From assembly GCF_001908205.1 (NCBI RefSeq), contig NZ_LGHL01000136.1:1-40652 (forward strand): DNA of 40,652 bases, in the 5' to 3' direction. Numbering within the stretch: position 1 is the first letter of the stretch; every line of letters starts with the position of its first letter. Shown here piece by piece: positions 9,082 to 17,469 of this stretch. Source of the stretch: Bradyrhizobium sp. NAS80.1. Its GTDB lineage: Bacteria > Pseudomonadota > Alphaproteobacteria > Rhizobiales > Xanthobacteraceae. The position numbers were made by a program, and so were the translations under genes. The notes beneath the pieces were generated by a model that did no database searches, was not told the origin of the DNA, and saw only the letters and a list, made by a program, of their open reading frames with translations.

Positions 9082-9128
9082 GCGCGCGCGGCTGCCCGTC
9101 CCACACCAACAGCCGCGCGCGCCTTTTT
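9082..9128 (+). terminator. Hairpin terminator between surface protein and sortase genes
   Basis: A 13-bp perfect stem (9082-9094 with 9110-9122, alternating GC followed by GGCTG/CAGCC) around a 15-nt loop is followed by CTTTTTCTT. It should end much of the surface-protein transcript before the sortase gene, which would separate target and enzyme levels. Confidence 0.85.
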
Positions 9129-9134
9129 CTTGCC

Positions 9135-9212
9135 GTCATTGCGAGCGCAGCGAAGCAATCCAGACTGCCTCCGCGGAAAGACTCTGGATTGCTTCGCTTC
9201 GCTCGCAATGAC
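9135..9212. repeat. Palindromic repeat (GTCATTGCGAGCG type), copy 1
   Basis: The left arm GTCATTGCGAGCGCAGCGAA and the right arm ending in CGCTTCGCTCGCAATGAC form a long inverted repeat with an internal CAATCCAGA/TCTGGATTG stem. The first 30 bases recur identically at 20754-20783. It ends two bases before possible upstream starts of the sortase gene, which argues for the start at 9226. Confidence 0.9.
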
Positions 9213-9225
9213 GATGGTGGAACCA

Positions 9226-9795
9226 ATGCCCCGCTTCATCTCCCCCCTGGTTCTGGCGCTCGTCGGCGTCATCCTGCTCGGCGATGGCGCCTACATCCAC
9301 GCCAAGGCGTGGCTGGCGCAGGTATTGCTGGAGCGCGCGTTCGACAGAAGCGTTGCGACGGGCGAGCTGGTGAAGCCATGGTCATGGGCCGACACCTGGC
9401 CGGTCGCACGGATCGAGGTGAAGCGGATCGGCGCCAGTGCCATCGTGCTGGCCGGCTCAAGCGGCCAGGCGCTCGCCTTCGGCCCCGGCCATGTCGAACG
9501 AACAGCCGATGCCGGCGAACGCGGCGTTGCCGTCTATGCCGCGCATCGCGACACGCATTTCCGCTTCCTGCCGAATGTTGCGATCGGCGACGTGATCGAG
9601 ATCACGCGCAGCGACGGAAAACACTTTCGCTATCGCGCGGACTCGTCGGCCGTGGTCCGTTTCGACGCCTCGGGCATCGATCCGGCAACACAGGATTTCG
9701 AACTGGTGCTCACCACCTGCTGGCCGTTCGACGCTGTCTCGTCCGGTCCGGAGCGCTACATCCTGCATGCCACATTGATCGGGGCCGACGGATAG
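9226..9795 (+). CDS. Sortase (class GN-like, proteobacterial)
   Basis: A 189-aa transpeptidase of the sortase family. It starts with a membrane anchor (ISPLVLALVGVILLGDGAY), so the active site faces the periplasm. The catalytic set is complete: His107 in AAHRDTHF, Cys165 in LTTCWPF and Arg177 in GPERYIL, with the usual spacing. It should cut the LPKTA signal of the VIT/VWA protein just upstream and join it to an amine acceptor. The acceptor is unknown in Gram-negative bacteria. The start at 9226 is chosen because it has GGTGGA four bases before it and because earlier in-frame ATGs lie in or beside the palindromic repeat. Single sortases paired with one target are the usual arrangement for this class. 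Confidence 0.92.
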   Translation: MPRFISPLVLALVGVILLGDGAYIHAKAWLAQVLLERAFDRSVATGELVKPWSWADTWPVARIEVKRIGASAIVLAGSSGQALAFGPGHVERTADAGERGVAVYAAHRDTHFRFLPNVAIGDVIEITRSDGKHFRYRADSSAVVRFDASGIDPATQDFELVLTTCWPFDAVSSGPERYILHATLIGADG

Positions 9796-9859
9796 GTTTG
9801 TCATCCCTTCCGTCCCGTGGGATGCTGCCCGTCGAAATCGTCTGCGATCGGATCCAACC

Positions 9860-10576
9860 ATGAATGGCGACGTTCAGTACCTTCCGATCACGCCGGGATT
9901 GTTCTCCGTCCTGGTGCTATTGTTCGCCGGGCTGATCATCCTGATCCAGCTCCGTATCCTGCGCTACGCCTATATGCGGCTAGGCGTCGGTCCAGGCATG
10001 GCGCTGCTCCTGCTGTTCGGCTCGCTGGTCGGCAGCTATTTCAACATTCCGATCACGGTTCTTCCGGCCAAGGTGGTACGCTCGGGCGAGATCGTCGATT
10101 TCTTCGGCATGCGCTATGTGGTGCCACTGGTGACGCAATGGCCGGGCACGGTGCTCGCGGTCAATGTCGGCGGCGCGGTCATCCCGGCGATCATGTCGAC
10201 CTATCTGGTGCTGAGGTATCAGCTCTGGGTGAAGGCAGCGATCGCAGTGATTGCAATCGCATTCATCATTCACGTGATGGCAACGCCCGTGCAGGGGGTT
10301 GGCATCGCGGTGCCCGTATTTGTGCCTGTCGTCGCCACCGCGATCCTGGCATTCCTGCTGTCGCGCGAGTATGCCGCGCCGCTCGCCTATATCGGCGGCT
10401 CCATAGGGACTTTGATCGGGGCCGATCTCCTCAACCTCGACAAGATCGGCGGTCTCGGCGCGCCCGTCGCTTCGATCGGCGGCGCTGGGACCTTCGACGG
10501 CATTTTCCTCACGGGAATTCTCGCCGTGCTGCTCGCCGGCATCGCCTCGCCGCCACGGCCGCGTGAGGTGTGGTAG
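9860..10576 (+). CDS. DUF1614 family multi-pass membrane protein
   Basis: A 238-aa inner-membrane protein with roughly seven to eight hydrophobic segments, for example FSVLVLLFAGLIILIQL and MALLLLFGSLVGSYFNIPI. The conserved stretch LAVNVGGAVIPAIMSTYL and the Asp-containing IGADLLNLDKIGGLGAPVASIGGAGTFDGIFLTG match what I remember of DUF1614. No enzymatic motif is visible and the function is unknown. It lies 64 bases after the sortase gene on the same strand, so it may share its transcript. Whether it has anything to do with sorting is not established. Confidence 0.82.
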   Translation: MNGDVQYLPITPGLFSVLVLLFAGLIILIQLRILRYAYMRLGVGPGMALLLLFGSLVGSYFNIPITVLPAKVVRSGEIVDFFGMRYVVPLVTQWPGTVLAVNVGGAVIPAIMSTYLVLRYQLWVKAAIAVIAIAFIIHVMATPVQGVGIAVPVFVPVVATAILAFLLSREYAAPLAYIGGSIGTLIGADLLNLDKIGGLGAPVASIGGAGTFDGIFLTGILAVLLAGIASPPRPREVW

Positions 10577-10807
10577 CGGACCGAACAATTCGACACCGCG
10601 TGAGAACAGCGATTGCTGGAGCACGACGATCGTTGCCACGCTGCCGGATCGTTCGCACTTTCGCCAAAAGTCCGGTGATGCTAGCCTTCTCGCATGAAGT
10701 CCCGCCCATTCCGTCTGGCGGCATTGCGCTTGTCGCGATGGCCTCGCCGGAACTCTCCAAAGAACAGAACAACGCGCTGCAACAAAAACAATAGGTGAGG
10801 TCACGCC
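10577..10807. other. Gap before the acyl-CoA synthetase gene
   Basis: These 231 bases contain only a 74-codon open frame (10570-10794) with no recognisable product that overlaps the end of the preceding gene. I read the stretch as an intergenic and leader region. A ribosome site GGTGAGG (about 10795-10801) precedes the next ATG. Confidence 0.4.
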
Positions 10808-13027
10808 ATGGAAGCCCACGTGTCTGCTGCGTCCGTTTCTCCGCGCCCATGGTCTCCACCGCCTGACGCCAGCGACATCGTTAAAGGCATCCACGCCATG
10901 CTGCACCCGCACAACATCGTGCTGGTGGGCGCGACCGACAAGCCCGGCAACTATGCCGAGCGGATCTGGAACAATCTGGTCAAGTACGGCTACGAGGGGG
11001 GGCTCTATCCTGTCAACGCCAAGCGCGAGACCATCTGGGGTGTCCCCTGCTACAAAGACTTTGCGAGCCTCCCCGAAAAGCCTGACCACGTGCTGGTGCT
11101 TGTGCCTGCACGCTTTGCCGTGCAGGTGATCCGCGACGCTGCCGCAGCCGGCGCGCGTTCGGCCACCATCGTCACCTCGGGCTTCAGCGAGTTGCAGGAT
11201 GACGAGAGCCAGAAGCTCGCTGCTGAATTGCAGGCGGCCGTGCGCGAGACCGGCCTTGCCGTCACCGGTCCGAACTGTCTCGGCAATTTGAGCGCCGGCG
11301 AAAGGCTCTTCACCAACATCGACGACCGCATCGTCACCATGGACCAGGGCGCGGTGGCGATCGCCGGGCAATCCGGCGCCATCGTCATGGCGATCCGCCA
11401 GGCGCTGGAGGATCGCGGTGTCGGGGTCGGCTACATGGTGACGACCGGCAACGAGGCCGGACTCGAGACGCCGGACCTGATGCGCTATTTCGCCGAGGAT
11501 CCGAGCATCAAAGTGATCGTCGTCTATCTCGAAGGCGTGCGTAACACCAAGGCCTTTCGCGACGCCTGCAAGGCGGCGCGCGCCGCGAGCAAGCCCGTGA
11601 TCGCGCTCAAGCTCGGGGCATCCGAGGGTGGCCGCGCGGCGGCGATGGCGCATACCGGCGCGCTCGCAGGCTCGATCGAGACCTTCGACGCCATTGCAAC
11701 GCGCGAAGGCGTCATCCGGGTCGGCGGACTCGACGAACTGATCGAGACCACGGAATGTTTTGTTCACTCTGAGGTACCGAAAGGCGACCGGCTCGCCGCG
11801 GTCACGCTGTCCGGCGGCAAGCGCGGCATGCTGATCGACGCCTTCTATGCGGAGGGCCTGAACTTCGCGCCGCTCAGCCCGCATGTCAGCGGCGAGCTGG
11901 CAAAGATGCTCGGGCCGGGATCGATCGTCGGCAATCCGCTCGACGCGGGCTTTGCTGCGGTGGTCGACCCATCCGTCTACATGAAGTCGATCAAGCTGAT
12001 GATCGACGATCCCGATATCGACATCGTCATCGTCGATTCCGAGCTGCCCAAGGCCCCGCACGAGCAGCGCGAGCGGAACTTGCGCATCGTCAACGAGATG
12101 GCAAGCCGGGCCTCGAAGCCCGTGATCTACATCAGCGCGATGTCGATCGGCTTTACCGAGTTCACCAAGACCTTGCGCAAATCGCTGCCGCATCTTGCGG
12201 TCATGCAGGGCATGGACCGCGCTGTGACCGCGATCAAGTCGCTGCTCGACTACGCGAAGCTGCGCAAGGAAGTGCCCGACATCGTGTCGAGCTCGAAGCC
12301 GGCCGCGCGCGCCGTGCTGGAAAAAACGCTGAAATCGGCAAGCGGCGCCGCACTCGACGAGGTCGCCTCGAAAAAACTTCTGAAAGCCTATGGCATTCCG
12401 ATCTCGAAGGAGGCGATTGCACAGACGGCGCCGGAAGCAGTGAAGATCGCCAAGCAAATCGGCTTTCCGGTCGTGGCTAAGGTCGTCAGCGCCGAGATCC
12501 TGCACAAGTCAGACATCGGCGGCGTGGTGCTGAACCTCAACAATGCCACTGACGTGAAAAAGGCATTCGCCGACATCACCGCGCGGGTGAAGAAGCTGAA
12601 GGGCAAGCCGAAGCTCGACGGCATCCTGATCGCGCAACAGGTCAAGGCCGATCTCGAGCTCGTGGTCGGCGCGTCCCTCGACGCCGAGATGGGCCCCGTC
12701 GTGCTGTTCGGCACCGGCGGCATCGACATCGAGCTGATGAAGGACGTCGCGCTCGCCGGCGCGCCGCTGGACGAGGCCGAGGCGCGGATTTTGGTCGGCC
12801 GCACCAAGGCGGGCATCAAGATGTGCGGCTATCGCGGCAAGCCGGCCTTGCATGAGGCCTCCGCGGTGAAGGCGCTGGTCGGTCTGTCCAACCTGATCGC
12901 GGATGCCGGCGACCGGATCGCCTCGATCGACATCAACCCGTTCCTGATCAACACCAAAACGGGCGTGGCCGTCGATGCCCTGATCGTTCTGAATAATGCT
13001 GCGGCAAAACGCGCGGCCGGACATTGA
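10808..13027 (+). CDS. ADP-forming acyl-CoA synthetase, fused alpha-beta chain
   Basis: A 739-aa NDP-forming acyl-CoA ligase that interconverts acyl-CoA, ADP and phosphate with acid, ATP and CoA. The order is: CoA-binding Rossmann domain (about 25-150, with VLVGATDKPGNYAERIWNNL), succinyl-CoA-ligase-like domains (about 155-460, with TGPNCLGNLS and GQSGAIVMAI) and a C-terminal ATP-grasp domain (about 515-735, with FPVVAKVVSAEILHKSDIGG and VLFGTGGIDIELMKD). His282 in MAHTGALAGS is the expected phosphohistidine. There is no acetyltransferase domain, so this is not the Pat-type protein acetylase. It stands alone, without substrate-specific neighbours. Related bacterial genes act on acetate, aryl or branched acids; which applies here is open. 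Confidence 0.9.
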   Translation: MEAHVSAASVSPRPWSPPPDASDIVKGIHAMLHPHNIVLVGATDKPGNYAERIWNNLVKYGYEGGLYPVNAKRETIWGVPCYKDFASLPEKPDHVLVLVPARFAVQVIRDAAAAGARSATIVTSGFSELQDDESQKLAAELQAAVRETGLAVTGPNCLGNLSAGERLFTNIDDRIVTMDQGAVAIAGQSGAIVMAIRQALEDRGVGVGYMVTTGNEAGLETPDLMRYFAEDPSIKVIVVYLEGVRNTKAFRDACKAARAASKPVIALKLGASEGGRAAAMAHTGALAGSIETFDAIATREGVIRVGGLDELIETTECFVHSEVPKGDRLAAVTLSGGKRGMLIDAFYAEGLNFAPLSPHVSGELAKMLGPGSIVGNPLDAGFAAVVDPSVYMKSIKLMIDDPDIDIVIVDSELPKAPHEQRERNLRIVNEMASRASKPVIYISAMSIGFTEFTKTLRKSLPHLAVMQGMDRAVTAIKSLLDYAKLRKEVPDIVSSSKPAARAVLEKTLKSASGAALDEVASKKLLKAYGIPISKEAIAQTAPEAVKIAKQIGFPVVAKVVSAEILHKSDIGGVVLNLNNATDVKKAFADITARVKKLKGKPKLDGILIAQQVKADLELVVGASLDAEMGPVVLFGTGGIDIELMKDVALAGAPLDEAEARILVGRTKAGIKMCGYRGKPALHEASAVKALVGLSNLIADAGDRIASIDINPFLINTKTGVAVDALIVLNNAAAKRAAGH

Positions 13028-13035
13028 TGTCGCGT

Positions 13036-13121
13036 AGGGCGGATTAGCATCGCGCAATCCGCCAATTCGCCGTCACACACAGGAGAGACAGCGGTGGGTT
13101 ACGCTTCGCTAACCCGCCCTG
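13036..13121. repeat. Two adjacent hairpin repeats downstream of the synthetase
   Basis: GGCGGATT (13038-13045) pairs with AATCCGCC (13056-13063), and GGTGGGTTA (13093-13101) pairs with TAACCCGCC (13110-13118) with one G-T pair. Both are of the common Bradyrhizobium hairpin type and may help end the synthetase transcript, although no T tract follows. Confidence 0.75.
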
Positions 13122-13186
13122 CTTAAACATCGCGACCGAAGCATCATCCTTCCAACTTCCCCGCTTTGGCCGTAGAATCGCCCCGC

Positions 13187-14019
13187 ATGGCACGCGCGAG
13201 CAATCTGGTGATCGGAACGGCGACGCTGGCGGTGATCGCCTTGGCGTTCGGCGGCCTGCTCGGCGTGCAGAAATGGCGGGCCATTCAGAGCCGCAGCCAG
13301 TTGCGCGTGGTGTTCGAAGGCGGTTCCGCCAGCGGGCTGCGCCGCGGTGGCCCGGTCAATTTCGACGGCGTGCCGGCCGGCCAGATCCTGTCGATCAAGC
13401 TGGACAATCCGCGCAAGATCGTCGCGCTGGTGATGCTCGACAACACCGCGCCGATCCGCAAGGACACCGTGGCGGGAATCGAGTTCCAGGGCCTCACCGG
13501 CGTTGCCGCGATCTCGCTGGTCGGCGGCGCCCCCTCCGCGCCGCCGGTGCCCCTGGATTCCGACGGCATCCCGGTGCTGACCGCCGATCTCAGCGACGCC
13601 GAATCCATTGTCGAGACCCTGCACAGTGTTGACCGCGCGATCGTAAGCAACGCCCCCCGCGATCAAGGAGGGTCTGCGCACATTCGAGGGCTACACCGCC
13701 GATTTCAAGGCCAAGGGCGACGAGATCGATTCCGTCATGGCCAAGGTCGACAGCGCCTTTGCCGGCTTCGACAAGGCGGTCACCAAGATCGAGGGCGTAG
13801 TACCCGGCTTCGTCGACGGCAAAGCCGACGAACTGTTCGAGAATATCAAGGGGTTGCGCGAGCTCGCCAACACCATGAAGAAGAAATCGGCGAGCTACAT
13901 CGAGGACATCCGTCGCTCACTGCTCGACGTCAGCGAAGCCGCCAACAAGATGGCCGGTACGCCCGCGGTCGCCCCCCCCGCCGCGCCCGCCTCGCAAGCC
14001 CACACAGCAAAGGCAGTGA
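13187..14019 (+). pseudogene. MlaD/MCE-family lipid-transport protein interrupted at two C runs
   Basis: The reading begins with a membrane anchor (LVIGTATLAVIALAFGGLLG) and an MCE domain (VVFEGGSASGLRRGGPVNFDG, then GIEFQGLTG), typical of the periplasmic substrate-binding subunit of Mla-type phospholipid ABC transporters. The frame is broken at a run of six C (13653-13658). Removing one C gives NAPAIKEGL and continues into a helical C-terminal part (KADELFENIKGLRELANTM). At a run of eight C (13972-13979), removing one C gives a proline/arginine-rich tail ending RKPTQQRQ and a TGA at 14017-14019. The restored protein would be about 276 aa. Either the gene is broken or the assembly carries two homopolymer over-calls. 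No ATPase or permease partner is adjacent. Without the second correction the frame would run to 14129, into the convergent gene. Confidence 0.8.
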
Positions 14020-14028
14020 CCTCTTCCT

Positions 14029-14052
14029 TATCCTCCCCTCCAGGGGAGGATA
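14029..14052. terminator. Hairpin between convergent genes
   Basis: TATCCTCCCCT (14029-14039) pairs perfectly with AGGGGAGGATA (14042-14052). It lies ten bases after the corrected MCE stop and about 30 bases after the autotransporter stop on the other strand. No T tract follows on either side, so terminator activity is likely but not certain. It could also be a repeat element. Confidence 0.6.
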
Positions 14053-14082
14053 GCAGTCCCACGCTGGTCCATAGGCTATGCC

Positions 14083-17000
14083 CTACCACGCGTAGCGCAC
14101 GACGCCCTTGCCGGCGTAGGAGCGGGTAACGTTCGAGAACTCGCCTTCGAAGGTTGCCGACGCAGACCAGCCGTTCATCCAGTTCATCTGCACCGATGCC
14201 GTTGTCAGCGCGGAATCACGCGCCAGCGCGGCGCCGTTGACGACGAAGGCCGCGCCCGGCAACGTCTGGAATACCGCACCGACAGTGCGGTCCGGATTGT
14301 AGTCATGCGCCCAGGCGACGCGGCCGCGCAGGGTCATCAGGCCGCCGGCCGCTGCAAACGATCTGTCCGCGCGCAGGCCGAGCTCGGTGCGGGTGCTGGT
14401 CACGTCCTTGGCGGCATAGTTGAGCGCAAAGGCATTGCTGCCGACCACAGCGAACTCCGAATAGTTCGGCAGGCTGAACTTGGTGGCCTGAAGCGCCGCA
14501 TACGGCGTCAGGCCGATCCACTGCGTGGCATGACGGTAGCCGCCTTCGACGCGGCCGGAGAACGCGTTGGCGTTGAACTGCGCGCGCAACTGATCGACGC
14601 CGGCAGCCGTGACGATGCGGTTGGTGGTGACATCCTGCCAGCCATAGGCGAGCGCCGCCGTGATGTAGGCAGGTCCCGCCGTGTGACGAACGAAGGCGCC
14701 GGCCTGGAACAGATCCGAACGGCCCCAGCCGAGCCCGTTGACGCTGAAGCCGGTGCCGCCGCCGGCAAGTGCAAAGCCGGCGATCGTCGACGGCGAAAAG
14801 CGATAGTCGAGACCGACGGCAGTGCCATAAACACTGCTGCTGGTGTTGTTGGAGCCGAGCGCAGCATTACCGTCAGTGGTCTGCGAGCCGCCGTAGCCGG
14901 CCGCCCACACATCCCAACGCTGTTCGAACGTCGCAGCGGGCGCCTTGCGGTAGATCGAAGCGAAGGCATCGCGCGCAGCCTTGTCACGCGCGCCTCTGCC
15001 GGTCGCAGCATAGGCGTTTGCATCGTCGGCGAATGGCGTCGCACCCGGCGTGCCGCTGCGCCCCGAGCCAAACACGTCGGTCAACAGGCCAAGGAACAGG
15101 TTCATCGCATCGAACGTCGTCTGCTGTGATCCCGTCGCCGGCTCGCCGGAGGCCTGCGTCAGGCCGGCCGGCGAGAGGTTCGCGAGCACGACGGGAAGGC
15201 TGCCGGTGCTGTTGAAAACATTCGTCAGCGCGTTGGCGACGTTCTGCTGGTTGACGTTAAGGCCCGAACCGTAGCTCAGCGCGAGATCCAGGAAGACGTT
15301 GTTCGGGTCGTAGCTCAGACTGGCCTTCAGGTTCGGCGAGAGCCCGCTAACGACCGGATTGAACGTATCGGGGAGCGTCGCCGCGTTCAGGATCGTGTAG
15401 TGCTTCGCGACCGAGCCGTTCGGAACGACTACGACCGTAGCGCCGCCGAGCGTTGCCGTTCCCGTGATGACCGTGAGGCCGCTGCTGGCGCCCGTGACCT
15501 GCACCATGTAGCTCGACGCGCTCGTGAACGAGAGGTCGCCGGACACGGTGAGCGTTCCAGTCGGATTGCCCGGCGCCAGCGTACCGCCGTTGACGGTGGT
15601 TGTGCCGACCGTGCCAACGCCGCCGAAGGTACCGCCGGCGGCGACGGTCACGGTGCCGTTGATGGTGCCTGCAAGCATGAGCGTGCCGCCGAGCACGTTC
15701 CAGTCCTGATTGCCGGTCCCGGTGACGGTCCAGGTCGAGTTGTCGACCTTGTTGAAGGTCGTGAAGCCATCATACTGGAGACCGGAACCGATCAGGCTGA
15801 GATCGAATGTGCCCTTGCCGGTGCCGCCGAGCTGGAAGGTGTCGGCGCCGGCGCCAAGCACGAAGCCGTTGATGACGCTGCCGGGGCCGAGCGTCAGTGT
15901 GTTCGGGCCGCAACTGCAGAACTCGATCGCAGCGAAGCCGGTCGCGGCGTTGATGGTTCCCGAGTTGAAGACGCTCGCCCCGCCACTCACGCTGATGCCG
16001 ACACCATTGGCCCCGACGGTGATGGTACCGGTATTGACGACCTGATTGGTCGCGGTGAACGCGGTCACGTCCATGCCGATGCCAGCAGCGCCGACAGTGA
16101 TCGTGCCGTTGTTGGTGACGATGTTTGAATCACCGAACACCACCATGCCTCCGGCAAAATCGGCACCCGTGATCCGTCCGCTGTTGGTGATCGTGCCGGA
16201 CGAGCCGCCATAGGCAATCCCCGCCCCGCCCAAGCCGACGTTGATCGTGCCGCTTTGGCTGATCGTGGCCCGATCACCTTGCACCGAAATGCCTGCCGAG
16301 CCGCTATCACCGGCCGTGATCGTACCACCATTGGTGACCTTGGCATCGTCGCCGATCACGGCAATGCCGACGCCAAAGTCGCCGGCCGTGATCGCGCCGA
16401 AATTGCTGGCGGTCTCAAAGGCGCCTTGCATGAAGATACCGGCGGCGTTCTGGCCAACCGAAATCGTGCCGGTAGCTGTGTTGGTGACCGTATTGCCAGC
16501 GTTGATCGCCAGAATGCCGCCGGAGAACCCGGGGGAATCGCCAACCGTGATCGCGCCTGCATTGGTCACGGTCCCGCCGGCAAAGACGAAGATTCCGGTC
16601 GAACCGTTGCCCCCGGTGATCGTGCCCGTCGCGGCATTGGTAATCGTGTTGGTCTGGCCCGAGAAGATACCTGTCCCCGATGCCCCAACCGACAGACCGC
16701 CGCTGTTGGTGACGGTGTTGTTGTCGCCGACCGAGATCGCGGCACCGCCGTCACCCGATGTGATCGTTCCAGCATTGGTGATGACGTTGTGATCGATCGC
16801 CTGGATGCCGAGACCGTTATCAAGCACCGTGATGATGCCGTTGTTCGTCACGGTGTTGAAATTGCCGACGCCGATGCCTGTCAGGCCCGAACCTGCCGAC
16901 AGCCTCCCGCTGTTGGTGACGGTGTTGGAATCGTTGACGCCGATCGAGACCGTGCCGTTGTCATTCACAGTCGCGGTGGACAGCACATTGACGTTGAGAC

Positions 17001-17211
17001 TGTCGACCCCGGCTCCGGCCTGAAAGCCGTCCACGTCGGTACCGCTACAGGTCACGGTCTGGCCGCTCGAGGCCGGATCAGGCGCGCAGAGCGCGTTGGC
17101 CGGCGCCGTCCAAAGGCTGAAGCCGACGAAAAGCGCGGATGCGCTGACGAGCGATGCAGCGCTGTATCGGCGCAGTCGATCCTGCCGCCTCCTTGGGCCC
17201 TCGCCCCTCAC
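14083..17211 (-). CDS. Autotransporter (type Va secretion) with beta-helical passenger
   Basis: A 1042-aa outer-membrane autotransporter. With the GTG start at 17211 the N-terminus is a long basic signal peptide (RRYSAASLVSASALFVGFSL ending TAPANA). The passenger, about residues 45-480, is a run of degenerate repeats of about 20-30 residues built on TVTNSGTITVG and GTGI blocks, as expected for a beta-helix. A passenger-associated repeat region (about 485-590: STWTVTGTGNQDWNVLGGTL, then GTLAPGNPTG) leads to a linker and a beta-barrel from about residue 765 (WDVWAAGYGG) to the terminal Trp1042, the usual barrel-assembly signal. There is no protease motif in the passenger, so adhesion or surface structure is more likely than proteolysis. 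An in-frame GTG at 17307 is an alternative start. Confidence 0.92.
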   Translation of the reverse strand: MRGEGPRRRQDRLRRYSAASLVSASALFVGFSLWTAPANALCAPDPASSGQTVTCSGTDVDGFQAGAGVDSLNVNVLSTATVNDNGTVSIGVNDSNTVTNSGRLSAGSGLTGIGVGNFNTVTNNGIITVLDNGLGIQAIDHNVITNAGTITSGDGGAAISVGDNNTVTNSGGLSVGASGTGIFSGQTNTITNAATGTITGGNGSTGIFVFAGGTVTNAGAITVGDSPGFSGGILAINAGNTVTNTATGTISVGQNAAGIFMQGAFETASNFGAITAGDFGVGIAVIGDDAKVTNGGTITAGDSGSAGISVQGDRATISQSGTINVGLGGAGIAYGGSSGTITNSGRITGADFAGGMVVFGDSNIVTNNGTITVGAAGIGMDVTAFTATNQVVNTGTITVGANGVGISVSGGASVFNSGTINAATGFAAIEFCSCGPNTLTLGPGSVINGFVLGAGADTFQLGGTGKGTFDLSLIGSGLQYDGFTTFNKVDNSTWTVTGTGNQDWNVLGGTLMLAGTINGTVTVAAGGTFGGVGTVGTTTVNGGTLAPGNPTGTLTVSGDLSFTSASSYMVQVTGASSGLTVITGTATLGGATVVVVPNGSVAKHYTILNAATLPDTFNPVVSGLSPNLKASLSYDPNNVFLDLALSYGSGLNVNQQNVANALTNVFNSTGSLPVVLANLSPAGLTQASGEPATGSQQTTFDAMNLFLGLLTDVFGSGRSGTPGATPFADDANAYAATGRGARDKAARDAFASIYRKAPAATFEQRWDVWAAGYGGSQTTDGNAALGSNNTSSSVYGTAVGLDYRFSPSTIAGFALAGGGTGFSVNGLGWGRSDLFQAGAFVRHTAGPAYITAALAYGWQDVTTNRIVTAAGVDQLRAQFNANAFSGRVEGGYRHATQWIGLTPYAALQATKFSLPNYSEFAVVGSNAFALNYAAKDVTSTRTELGLRADRSFAAAGGLMTLRGRVAWAHDYNPDRTVGAVFQTLPGAAFVVNGAALARDSALTTASVQMNWMNGWSASATFEGEFSNVTRSYAGKGVVRYAW

Positions 17212-17469
17212 GTCGTGCCCCCATTCCCGGCAATCCGCTGGTGAACTTAAGCCATCAGGAGGCTCCGCAGAACTACGGCGCCACCCGAATTCGTCCGTTT
17301 GGCGCACAACCGGGGCAGAATCCCGCTGCGATGTTGCAACCGCGCCACGGTTTGCTGCGCCCGGCTCCCATTCCGCGCACGCGCGTCAGAATGCCCGGCC
17401 ATATGTACGATCATTCACATCAATGGCTGATCATCCAGGGCCGTGCGGTCGGGAAACCTTTGGCGCCCC
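17212..17469. promoter_or_regulatory. Upstream region of the autotransporter
   Basis: This 258-base stretch lies between the monooxygenase stop and the autotransporter start on the minus strand. It probably holds the autotransporter promoter. I see no repeat, hairpin terminator or convincing promoter hexamers. Confidence 0.3.

Noticed and set aside
10570..10794. A 74-codon plus-strand frame before the synthetase
   Set aside because: It overlaps the end of the DUF1614 gene, has no clear ribosome site and no recognisable sequence.
9980..12505. An 841-codon open frame on the minus strand
   Set aside because: It lies opposite the DUF1614 and acyl-CoA synthetase genes, has Arg/His/Asp-biased composition and no domain. 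It is a high-GC antisense frame.
10808..13027. Protein acetyltransferase Pat-type enzyme
   Set aside because: The fused CoA-ligase domains are present but there is no GNAT domain, so it is read as an ADP-forming synthetase only.
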